Origin: Sva-07 sp035529175
GTDB taxonomy: Bacteria; Actinomycetota; Acidimicrobiia; Acidimicrobiales; Ilumatobacteraceae
Direction of reading: 5' to 3'
NCBI GenBank assembly: GCA_035529175.1
Contig: DATKXG010000127.1
Location: 1 to 5,122, forward strand
DNA: 5,122 nucleotides
The notes beneath the pieces are model-generated. The model ran no database searches, was not told the DNA's origin, and was given only the letters and a program-made list of their open reading frames with translations. The position numbers and the translations under genes were made by a program. Every line of letters starts with the position of its first letter. The first letter of the stretch is position 1. Below are positions 1 to 5,122 of the stretch, piece after piece.

Positions 1-1
1 G

Positions 2-256
2 ATGCTGAAGGGGACGCCGGTCGTGGCGAGCGCGGTCGGCGGTCTGGTCGATCAGGTGATCGACGGCGAGTCGGGTCTCCTGGTGCAGGATCCCACCGAC
101 CTCGAGGAGTTCGGTGCGGCGGTGTGTCGCATTCTGGACGATGACCAGTTCCGCCGTCGGTTGGGTGAAGGCGCCCGGGCGCGGGCGATCGACACCCACC
201 TCGGCGACACCCATCTGCGCCGTTGGCTCGACGTCGTGCGGGCGCTCCCCGACTGA
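2..256 (+). CDS. GT4-family glycosyltransferase, C-terminal fragment (5' end outside window)
   Basis: This is the last 84 codons of a GT-B fold glycosyltransferase, ending at TGA 254-256; the gene starts upstream of the window. The fragment opens with MLKGTPVVAS, then VGGLVDQVIDGESGLLV. This is the GT4 nucleotide-sugar-binding segment that normally follows the EX7E motif, whose second Glu would lie just before the first base. A typical C-terminal helical tail follows: a DPTDLEEFGAAV stretch, RILDDDQFRRRLG, then a GDTHLRRWL end. Family members transfer a sugar from an activated donor to an acceptor at the cytoplasmic face. The GDTHL ending resembles TreT-type trehalose synthases, which often end in a similar RHL-containing helix, but acceptor specificity sits in the missing N-terminal half. 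GT4 membership is confident; the trehalose link is only a suggestion. The 98 bases to the next gene make co-transcription possible but unproven. Confidence 0.85.
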   Translation: MLKGTPVVASAVGGLVDQVIDGESGLLVQDPTDLEEFGAAVCRILDDDQFRRRLGEGARARAIDTHLGDTHLRRWLDVVRALPD

Positions 257-294
257 CCGCCCGCTGGGGTCGTCGCAGGGCGGGGCGGTCGGGG
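247..294 (+). terminator. GC-rich hairpin overlapping the glycosyltransferase stop codon, possible terminator
   Basis: CCGCCC (257-262) pairs with GGGCGG (283-288) across a 20-base loop. CCCCGA (247-252) pairs with TCGGGG (289-294), leaving a four-base bulge (253-256) that holds most of the stop codon. An alternative eight-base pairing, GACCGCCC with GGGCGGTC, uses 255-262 and 283-290. No T tract follows (AAGATGG), so it is not a canonical intrinsic terminator. In such GC-rich DNA, pairings like this also arise by chance. Confidence 0.3.
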
Positions 295-338
295 AAGATG
301 GCGGCGTTCCAGCCCCGCTGGCACGACGCCACCGTCAC

Positions 339-344
339 GAGAGG
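339..344 (+). promoter_or_regulatory. Ribosome binding site of the acyl-CoA dehydrogenase
   Basis: GAGAGG lies 10 bases before the ATG at 355. It favours that start over in-frame upstream candidates such as the ATG at 298, which lack a purine-rich leader and would add residues unlike an ACAD N-terminus. Confidence 0.6.
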
Positions 345-354
345 TCAGTTCACC

Positions 355-2517
355 ATGTCGATCGCCATCACCGAGGACCATCGCTCGCTCGCCGAGACCG
401 TGCGCAGTTTCGCCGAGAAGCGCAACCTGCGCGGCGCGGCTCGCGAACGGCTCGAGTCGCCTGACGACTCGCTGCCCGAGTTCTGGTCCGAGTTTGCAGA
501 GCTCGGCTGGCTCGGCCTCCACCTGCCGGAGGACATCGGCGGATCCGGCTACGGCATCGAGGAACTCGTCATCGTCGTCGAGGAACTCGCCCGGGCGATC
601 GCGCCCGGCCCGTTCGTGCCGACGGTGATCGCGAGCGCGCTGATCGCCGCTGCCGGCGACGACGACCTCCAGTCGCGGCTCCTCCCCGGCCTCGCCGATG
701 GCTCCACGGTCGGCGCCGTCGCGCTCGGCGGTTCGGTCACGGTGTCCGACGGCACCGCCTCGGGCGACGCCGGTGTGGTCCTCGGCGGAGCGGCGGCGTC
801 GGTGTTGCTCGTGCCCGTCGGCGACGACGTCGCCGTGGTGGCCGACGTCGAGTCCGGCGCCGGCGTCGCGATCGAGTCGCCGCCCAGCCTCGATCCGAGC
901 CGGCCCAGCGTCCGTGTCACCCTCGACGGCGCGCCCGTCACGATCGTTCCCGGAGCCCGGCGAGCGCTCGTCGACCTGGCCCGCGTGGTCCTGTCGGCCG
1001 ACGCGGTCGGCGTCGCTCGTGAATGCACGGAGATGGGTGCGGCGTACTCGAAGGAGCGCATCCAGTTCGGTCGTCCGATCGCCATGTATCAGGCGGTCAA
1101 GCACCACTGCGCCAACATGTCCGTGGCCACCGAACTCGCCACCAGCGCCGTGTGGGACGCTGCCCGCGCGGCGGCGACCGGCGGCGACCAGCTCTCCTAC
1201 GCGGCGGCCGCTGCCGCCACCCTCGCAGCCCCCGCGGCCGATCTGTGTGCCAACCTCAACACCCAGGTCCACGGCGGCATCGCGATCACGTGGGAGCACG
1301 ACGCGCACCTCTACATGCGACGCGCCACCACATTGCTGCACTACCTCGACGCGACCGGAGCTGCCGAGGAGCTCACCGACCTGACCCGTCAGGGCGTCGT
1401 CCGCGACAAGGCGATCGAACTGCCGCCGGAGGCCGAGGCGATCCGCGACGAGGTCCGGGCGTTCGCGCAGAGCATCAAGGACCTGCCGGCGAACGAGCAG
1501 CGCACCCGTCTCATCGAGACCGGTTTCGTGATGCCCCACTGGCCGAAGCCGTACGGGCGTGCCGCCGGTGCGGTCGAGCAGCTCGTGATCGAGCAGGAGT
1601 TCTCCGAGGCCGGCGTCACCCGACCGGCCTACGGGATCACCGCGTGGAACATCCTCACGATCATCCAGTACGCGACGCAGGACCAGATCGACCGCTGGGT
1701 GCGCCCGGCGCTCGAGCAGGACGTGATCTGGTGCCAGCTGTTCAGCGAGCCCGACGCAGGGTCCGACGCCGCGGGCGTCAAGACCAAGGCGACGTGTGTC
1801 GACGGTGGCTGGCTCGTCAACGGCCAGAAGGTGTGGACGAGTGGCGCACACGTGGCGGGCATGGGCTTCGCCACGGTGCGCACCAACCCCGATGTGCCCA
1901 AGCACGACGGCATCACGATGATGGCGATCGACATGCACGCCGAGGGCGTCGAGGTGCGTCCGCTGAAGCAGACCTCTGGTGCCTCCGACTTCAACGAGGT
2001 GTTCTTCAACGACGTGTTCGTGCCCGATGACGACGTGGTCGGCCCGGTCGACGGCGGCTGGACGGTCGCCCGAGCGACGCTCGGCAACGAGAGCGTCAGC
2101 ATCGGCGGAGGAAGCGGCGGCATGTCGATGCCCGGTGCCGCCTTGATCGCCCCGTTCGATGCCCACCCCGAGCGCCTCGACGGCGGTGCGGCCCGCGTCG
2201 GCCGCTACATCGCGGAGCACCAGGCGATGGGCCTGCTCAACCTGCGCAGCGCGAACCGAGCGGTGGCGGGTGGCGAGCCCGGGCCGGAAGGCGCGATGAC
2301 CAAGCTCGTGTTGTCGGAGATCGGCCACGAGGCAGCGGCGATCATGACCGAGTTGAACGGCCCCGATTCGCTGTTTCTGGACGGCTCGGGCGGGTTGAGC
2401 AACCTGCTCGTGCTGATGCACCGCGGCATGTCGATCGCCGGCGGCACCTCGGAGATCAAGCGCAACCAGATCGGCGAGCGCATCCTCGGCCTGCCACGCG
2501 ATCCGCTACTCAAGTGA
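355..2517 (+). CDS. Fused two-module acyl-CoA dehydrogenase (FadE34/ChsE-like architecture)
   Basis: This is a 720-residue flavoprotein that should introduce the alpha,beta double bond into an acyl-CoA in beta-oxidation and pass electrons to an electron-transfer flavoprotein. Module 1 (about 1-345) has an ACAD N-terminal helical region with LGLHLPEDIGGSGYG. It also has the RIQFGRP motif (R235, Q237) and QVHGG (304-308), both FAD-contacting in the family. Module 2 (about 356-720) has LFSEPDAGSD (to D471), KVWTSG (W494) and a C-terminal AGGTSEIKRN/LGLPR segment. The classical catalytic Glu is replaced by L331 in module 1 and G696 in module 2. E579 (GNESVS) occupies the helix position of the base in isovaleryl-CoA dehydrogenase, where module 1 has A209. 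Ordinary ACADs are about 380-400 residues; about 720 matches the fused mycobacterial FadE34 class, which acts on steroid side-chain CoA esters. The fused ACAD call is firm. The substrate is unknown, because fused ACADs also handle other bulky acyl-CoAs. Its 3' end overlaps the convergent gene by 12 bases. Confidence 0.93.
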   Translation: MSIAITEDHRSLAETVRSFAEKRNLRGAARERLESPDDSLPEFWSEFAELGWLGLHLPEDIGGSGYGIEELVIVVEELARAIAPGPFVPTVIASALIAAAGDDDLQSRLLPGLADGSTVGAVALGGSVTVSDGTASGDAGVVLGGAAASVLLVPVGDDVAVVADVESGAGVAIESPPSLDPSRPSVRVTLDGAPVTIVPGARRALVDLARVVLSADAVGVARECTEMGAAYSKERIQFGRPIAMYQAVKHHCANMSVATELATSAVWDAARAAATGGDQLSYAAAAAATLAAPAADLCANLNTQVHGGIAITWEHDAHLYMRRATTLLHYLDATGAAEELTDLTRQGVVRDKAIELPPEAEAIRDEVRAFAQSIKDLPANEQRTRLIETGFVMPHWPKPYGRAAGAVEQLVIEQEFSEAGVTRPAYGITAWNILTIIQYATQDQIDRWVRPALEQDVIWCQLFSEPDAGSDAAGVKTKATCVDGGWLVNGQKVWTSGAHVAGMGFATVRTNPDVPKHDGITMMAIDMHAEGVEVRPLKQTSGASDFNEVFFNDVFVPDDDVVGPVDGGWTVARATLGNESVSIGGGSGGMSMPGAALIAPFDAHPERLDGGAARVGRYIAEHQAMGLLNLRSANRAVAGGEPGPEGAMTKLVLSEIGHEAAAIMTELNGPDSLFLDGSGGLSNLLVLMHRGMSIAGGTSEIKRNQIGERILGLPRDPLLK

Positions 2518-4008
2518 TAGCTGCGACCCTCTCGGTGTCCTGAGCGCCGGCGTGCGGTCGATACTGGATCCGTGGTGGGCAATGGTGCCGTCGGGTCGGG
2601 TCCAGGTGGCCACCCGGTCGGGGGTCATGGCGAGGGTCCACCCACCTTCGTGGACGAGGTGGTGGTGCCGCTCGCACAGCGGGATGAGGTTGTCGAGGTC
2701 GGTCGGGCCGAGGTGTCGCCACCACCAGCGGATGTGGTGGGCCTTGCAGGCGGAGAACGGCACGGTGCAGTCGGGGTGAGCGCAGGTGCGGTACATGGCA
2801 CGGAGCGCTCGGCGCTGTTGGCGGTTGGCGGTGCGTACCGATCGGCCGGCATCGAGGGGGACGCCGTCGGTGCCGAGCATCATGGGGATGATCTCGGCAT
2901 CGCAGCACAGTCGTCGCACGGTCGACACCGGCAGCGGGACGCCGTCGTCGGTCTCGCAGATGCTGTGTTCGTGCAAGCCCTCGACGAGGGTGCGGTAGTC
3001 CGTCAGCACCATGATCTCCGGGACCCGCCGCTCGTGAGCCAGATCATCGGCCTCGGTGCGTGACCGGCTCGGTGAGTCCGGATCCGCGTTCGCGCTCGCG
3101 TTCGCGTGTGCATCAGCGTCGTCAGGGGCACCTGCCGGTCCGCTCGAGGTGACGGTTGCGCCGGTCGCGGCGGAGACGAAGGCCTCGACCTGCATCTGCA
3201 TCCACGGGGTCTTGGCGTTGCCGTCGTTCTGGACGTTGGAGCTGAGGTGGGCGTTGACGATGCTCCACAGCTGCGCGTCCCGGATCGGGTCGAGTTCGAG
3301 GTGCGTGTGGTGCATGCCGGTGATCTTGTCGACCCAACGCTTGACGCTGGAGTTGCGGCGCTGGCGGTCGAGTTCGTCGGCGTCGGAGGTGGCTTGGGCG
3401 GCCACGATCCGCTGCGCGAGAGCCCGGCACCGGCGGGTGAACGCCGCCACACTCTCGACGAGCGCTGCGGTGAGCAGGCCGCCGAGATGGCGGTGGAACT
3501 CGGTGCGGGCATCGGCGTCGAGGCGCCGGGTGGCGTTCGCGATGGCGTCGATGTGACCGGTGGAGACCCGACCGTCACGCAACGCCCGCTCGAACGAGTC
3601 CGCCTCGCCGGCGCTGTCGTCGGGAGGGTCGGTGTCGCCGTCGGGATCCGCCGTCGGGCCCGCGGGTCCGCCGAACTCGTCGAGTGCATCGGCGCGCGAA
3701 CCGATGCCGGCAGCGTCCTGGTTGGATCGCTTGCCGGCGTTGCCGAACAGTGATTCGGGTGGCTCGGCGGCGCCGGCATCGGCGAGCTCTCGTGCCCGGC
3801 GGGCGCAGTCGATGTCGAACGAGTCGAGCCAACCACGTACCCGCGCTGCGGTGGACATCAGATCGCGCAGCTCGTCACGCTCGACGTGCGTCAGTTCGGC
3901 GTTGATCAGCGCGCGGAGCGCCGTGCGAACATCGCTTGAACCTCTGGCGTCGGGCGGTGGTCCGGGCGGAGACCCCGGGGGTCTCGGTGGAGCCGTCGTA
4001 GTGGTCAT
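2506..4008 (-). CDS. DUF222 / HNH endonuclease domain protein (REP13E12-like family)
   Basis: This is a 500-residue protein of the actinobacterial DUF222-HNH family, related to the REP13E12 repeat proteins of Mycobacterium. A mostly helical DUF222 region covers about 25-280 and is broken by an acidic Pro/Asp/Gly-rich insert at 111-137. A hydrophilic Ala/Asn/Asp/Ser linker follows (about 284-325), then the conserved lead-in RRLCCDAEIIPMML (366-379) and PLDAGRSVRTANRQQRRAL. The C-terminal HNH module has C409 and C414, AHHI (H424/H425), DLDN (N440), LC (C445) and HHHLVHEGGW (448-457), so both the metal-ligand and the His-Asn-His catalytic positions look intact. The predicted role is a metal-dependent nuclease, but the cellular function of this family is not established. 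The ATG at 4006-4008 is preferred over an in-frame start at 4080 because GGAGG precedes it by five bases. It is the only complete minus-strand gene here. A homing or mobile-repeat role is possible but not shown. Confidence 0.92.
   Translation of the reverse strand: MTTTTAPPRPPGSPPGPPPDARGSSDVRTALRALINAELTHVERDELRDLMSTAARVRGWLDSFDIDCARRARELADAGAAEPPESLFGNAGKRSNQDAAGIGSRADALDEFGGPAGPTADPDGDTDPPDDSAGEADSFERALRDGRVSTGHIDAIANATRRLDADARTEFHRHLGGLLTAALVESVAAFTRRCRALAQRIVAAQATSDADELDRQRRNSSVKRWVDKITGMHHTHLELDPIRDAQLWSIVNAHLSSNVQNDGNAKTPWMQMQVEAFVSAATGATVTSSGPAGAPDDADAHANASANADPDSPSRSRTEADDLAHERRVPEIMVLTDYRTLVEGLHEHSICETDDGVPLPVSTVRRLCCDAEIIPMMLGTDGVPLDAGRSVRTANRQQRRALRAMYRTCAHPDCTVPFSACKAHHIRWWWRHLGPTDLDNLIPLCERHHHLVHEGGWTLAMTPDRVATWTRPDGTIAHHGSSIDRTPALRTPRGSQLSLE
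3086..3106 (+). repeat. 12-base-period tandem repeat inside the DUF222/HNH linker
   Basis: GCGTTCGCG occurs at 3086-3094 and again at 3098-3106, a 12-base period that is in frame with the minus-strand gene. It encodes part of an Ala-Asn-Ala-Ser-Ala-Asn-Ala run (about residues 302-308) in the linker before the HNH module. Such slippage-prone linkers can vary in length between family members without touching the folded domains. Confidence 0.6.
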
Positions 4009-4013
4009 GTCAG

Positions 4014-4018
4014 CCTCC
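4014..4018 (-). promoter_or_regulatory. Ribosome binding site of the DUF222/HNH gene
   Basis: Reading the minus strand, CTGGAGG precedes CTGAC and then the ATG at 4008-4006. This is a near-consensus Shine-Dalgarno five bases from the start. It decides in favour of the 500-residue protein over the longer 524-residue frame. Confidence 0.75.
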
Positions 4019-4050
4019 AGATCGATGGAACGGATATGGAGGGGGAGTCG

Positions 4051-4066
4051 GTACGGACCACCGTAC
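4051..4066. promoter_or_regulatory. Perfect inverted repeat upstream of the DUF222/HNH gene, possible operator
   Basis: GTACGG (4051-4056) and CCGTAC (4061-4066) form perfect six-base arms around ACCA. The repeat lies 43 bases upstream of the DUF222/HNH start codon, within the 5' untranslated or promoter region. That position would suit a repressor site or a small leader hairpin. I found no convincing -35/-10 pair around it (a GTGACA on the minus strand at 4080-4075 is the best -35-like element), so any regulatory role is inferred from symmetry and position only. Confidence 0.35.
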
Positions 4067-4131
4067 AGAGGGGGTGTCACAGAGTTCCGAAACCGCCGCT
4101 GACCTGGCCCGATGCGATCGGGAGTTCAGCG

Positions 4132-4323
4132 TCAGTCGAGTCGTGAGGGGAAGCCGAACCGCTCGAATGCCTCGGTGTCGAGGAAGGCATGGATCGCCTC
4201 GATGCGGTCGTCTCGGAGCTCGACCACCTGCAGGGCCCATGGGACGTGACCGCCGTCCGGCTCGCGGCGATACTGGGTCGGAGCCCAGTCGCGCCCCGAC
4301 CACTCGAGCGATGCGATCCCAGC
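4132..4323 (-). pseudogene. Remnant of an ECF sigma factor C-terminal SnoaL-like domain
   Basis: The minus-strand frame ending at TGA 4134-4132 translates to a stretch containing QYRREPDGG, PWALQVVELRDDRIEAIHAF, LDTEAF and FGFPSRLD. This is the characteristic end of ECF sigma factors that carry a C-terminal SnoaL/NTF2-like domain (SigG/SigJ-like and ECF41-like groups), which usually finish with a DGRI..I.AF.D..LF..FGLP pattern. Only about 60 residues are recognisable. The frame stays open to about 4455, but the residues upstream of about 4323 look unlike any sigma factor. No sigma-2 or sigma-4 region occurs anywhere in the window, and the ATG at 4377 has no ribosome binding site. I therefore read it as the 3' relic of a deleted or rearranged gene. 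A small free-standing SnoaL-like protein is the alternative. It lies 123 bases upstream of the DUF222/HNH start, on the same strand. Confidence 0.65.
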
Positions 4324-4480
4324 TTGCTTCGTTGACGAATCACGTGATCTTCTCTCTGACTCCGATGACTGGTACATCCATGAGACGAACGAGGGCGCAA
4401 CACGGATACATCCTCCGGCTGTCGCCGCCCCGACGGGGCCAGATGAGCGATCCAGCGGTCACTGCGGATCCGGCAGCGCC
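4324..4480. other. Non-coding gap upstream of the phosphatase, relatively AT-rich, with a palindrome
   Basis: No convincing gene is present, and the open frames here have atypical composition. The first part (about 4320-4415) is visibly richer in A/T than the flanking genes. It contains TTGACG (4332-4337), which resembles a -35 box, followed by the perfect palindrome ATCACGTGAT (4339-4348). No good -10 hexamer sits 16-18 bases after the TTGACG; GATACA (4405-4410) is another weak candidate. The region may hold the phosphatase promoter or the scar where the sigma-factor gene was lost. Confidence 0.4.
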
Positions 4481-4975
4481 GTGAACCTCGACGGTGGCAT
4501 CCACGAGATCCCCCTGCCGGCGCCGGCACCGGGCCGGCTGTGGCTGTGCGGCAAGCACGCGATCGGCCCCGATCCCGAGGGGTTGATGACGCGAGTCGGC
4601 GCCGACGCGGTGGTGTGCCTCAACCACGAGCACGAACTCGCCGAGCGCTACCCGGACTACGTCACGTGGCTACGAGCGCAACCGCCGGAGCGGGTCGTGT
4701 GGCACCCGATCCACGATCTGCACGCGCCGACGCTCGACGAGTTCAGCCCCGTCTTGTCCGGCCTCGTCGACCGGGTCGCGGCAGGAGAAGGGTTGATCGT
4801 GCACTGCGCGGCGGGGATCGGTCGGGCGGGCACGGTGGCCGTCGCAGTGCTGGTGTCGTTGGCGGTCCCCCTCGACGAGGCGCTCGACCGGGTTCGCCGC
4901 CACCGCCCGGCCGCCGGGCCCGAGGTCGGCGCGCAGCTCGAACTGGTGCGCCTGCTCCACGAGCGATTCTCGTGA
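4481..4975 (+). CDS. Small CX5R protein phosphatase (dual-specificity / tyrosine phosphatase superfamily)
   Basis: This is a 164-residue cytosolic protein with no signal peptide or membrane segment. The P-loop is HCAAGIGRAG, with nucleophile C109 and phosphate-binding R115 (CX5R). The likely general acid is D79 in HPIHDLHAP, thirty residues earlier, as expected for the cysteine-based phosphatase fold. The N-terminal PGRLWLCGKH (17-26) followed by VVCLNHEHELAERYP matches a compact actinobacterial group annotated as protein-tyrosine or dual-specificity phosphatase-like. It should hydrolyse phosphotyrosine, phosphoserine/threonine or another phosphomonoester through a cysteinyl-phosphate; the substrate is unknown. 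The GTG at 4481 is chosen because translation just before it shows no family-like sequence and the protein then has the usual short lead-in. The Shine-Dalgarno is weak. The ATG at 4443 is in another frame. The next gene begins 47 bases downstream on the same strand, so the two may be co-transcribed. No adjacent kinase is seen. Confidence 0.88.
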   Translation: MNLDGGIHEIPLPAPAPGRLWLCGKHAIGPDPEGLMTRVGADAVVCLNHEHELAERYPDYVTWLRAQPPERVVWHPIHDLHAPTLDEFSPVLSGLVDRVAAGEGLIVHCAAGIGRAGTVAVAVLVSLAVPLDEALDRVRRHRPAAGPEVGAQLELVRLLHERFS

Positions 4976-4998
4976 GGGTCTGGGCGTGAGGGTCTGAG
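4971..4998 (+). repeat. 14-base tandem duplication across the phosphatase stop codon
   Basis: CGTGAGGGTCTGGG (4971-4984) is followed directly by CGTGAGGGTCTGAG (4985-4998), with 13 of 14 bases identical. The first copy contains the phosphatase TGA (4973-4975). The second copy lies in the intergenic spacer and probably arose by slippage or duplication after the stop. Confidence 0.7.
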
Positions 4999-5010
4999 CG
5001 TCGACGCGGC

Positions 5011-5016
5011 GATACT
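5011..5016 (+). promoter_or_regulatory. Possible -10 element of a leaderless promoter
   Basis: GATACT matches TATAAT at four of six positions and ends six bases before the ATG at 5023. In Actinomycetota this spacing is typical of leaderless transcripts that start at the first base of the start codon. No Shine-Dalgarno is visible before this ATG, which fits. No good -35 sequence is seen. Confidence 0.3.
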
Positions 5017-5022
5017 CGGACG

Positions 5023-5122
5023 ATGAGTGAACCTCCGCACCCCACGGAGCCGGCGCCGACGCCGAAGCAACAGCAGGCGGTCGCCCACCGCCGCGGCCGG
5101 ATCTGCAAGGTCCGCAGCTGCA
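5023..5122 (+). CDS. N-terminal fragment of a gene truncated by the window edge, possibly a UvrD-like helicase
   Basis: An ATG at 5023 opens a frame of 33 complete codons with no stop up to the window edge. It begins MSEPPHPTEPAPTPKQQQAV and continues AHRRGRICKVRSC. The first 12 residues are a Pro-rich lead-in. Residues 13-20 (TPKQQQAV) fit the T-P-x-Q-x-x-A-V Q motif that precedes Walker A in UvrD/PcrA/Rep-type superfamily 1 helicases. G25 lies the same four residues after AV as in PcrA. The Walker A glycines and lysine would fall just beyond the window, and RICKVRSC is an unusual match to the hydrophobic strand expected there. The start is supported by the open frame and the position 47 bases after the phosphatase, but it lacks a Shine-Dalgarno. 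That a gene starts here is moderately sure; helicase is a guess. Confidence 0.45.
   Translation, partial: MSEPPHPTEPAPTPKQQQAVAHRRGRICKVRSC

Noticed and set aside
309..321. Small hairpin CCAGC-CCC-GCTGG before the dehydrogenase
   Set aside because: Five-base arms with a three-base loop are expected often in sequence this GC-rich, and it has no clear position relative to a promoter.
223..354. Upstream in-frame extension of the dehydrogenase
   Set aside because: The extra 44 residues are Arg-rich and unlike an ACAD N-terminus, they overlap the glycosyltransferase gene, and GAGAGG fits the ATG at 355.
52..2421. A 789-residue open frame on the minus strand opposite the dehydrogenase
   Set aside because: It is antisense to a clear acyl-CoA dehydrogenase. 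Its Arg/His/Gly/Asp-rich composition is typical of the reverse of GC-rich coding DNA, and no domain is recognisable.
2572..3063. Plus-strand open frames of 160-215 codons inside the DUF222/HNH gene (also 3106-3753)
   Set aside because: They are antisense to the well-supported HNH protein, have no recognisable motifs, and are explained by GC-biased codon use.
4009..4080. Upstream in-frame extension of the DUF222/HNH protein
   Set aside because: A strong GGAGG sits just before the ATG at 4008, and the extension would translate through the ribosome binding site and the inverted repeat.
4077..4529. 150-codon minus-strand frame across the gap and the phosphatase start
   Set aside because: It is Arg/Ser-rich without motifs, and it runs in a different frame from the recognisable sigma-factor tail and over the start of the phosphatase gene.
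4264..5016. The 11-base word GCGGCGATACT at 4264-4274 and again at 5006-5016
   Set aside because: The first copy is inside the sigma-factor relic and not placed like a promoter. An 11-base match between two GC-rich words is plausibly chance.

Overview
The window is uniformly GC-rich with strong G/C third-position bias. It carries a DUF222/HNH (REP13E12-like) gene, a fused double acyl-CoA dehydrogenase and the tail of an ECF sigma factor of the SnoaL-domain type. Together these point to a high-GC Actinomycetota chromosome. An acidimicrobial lineage such as an Ilumatobacter relative is my best guess, but the sequence alone does not prove it.

Layout, left to right. (1) The 3' end of a GT4 glycosyltransferase gene (+, to 256), followed by a GC-rich hairpin around its stop codon. 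(2) A complete 720-residue acyl-CoA dehydrogenase (+, 355-2517) made of two ACAD modules. The active-site motifs are split between the modules, so the chain probably forms one composite FAD site. This resembles the mycobacterial ChsE/FadE26-27 heteromers and the fused FadE34. (3) A complete 500-residue DUF222/HNH endonuclease-like protein (-, 2506-4008), convergent with the dehydrogenase and overlapping its 3' end by 12 bases. (4) A remnant of the C-terminal SnoaL-like domain of an ECF sigma factor (-, about 4132-4323), upstream of the DUF222 gene and without the rest of its gene. (5) A gap of about 160 bases without a convincing gene (4324-4480), containing a 10-base palindrome. (6) A complete small CX5R protein phosphatase (+, 4481-4975). 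(7) A short gap with a 14-base tandem repeat. (8) The first 33 codons of a further gene (+, from 5023), possibly a UvrD-like helicase, cut by the window edge.

The genes do not form an evident pathway. The dehydrogenase is probably catabolic (acyl-CoA or steroid-CoA beta-oxidation). The DUF222/HNH gene next to a broken sigma-factor tail looks like a rearranged accessory patch between housekeeping-type genes. I see no CRISPR array, tRNA, rRNA, insertion sequence or clear novel defence system. The most informative points are the partition of catalytic motifs in the fused dehydrogenase, the sigma-factor relic, and the convergent gene overlap.
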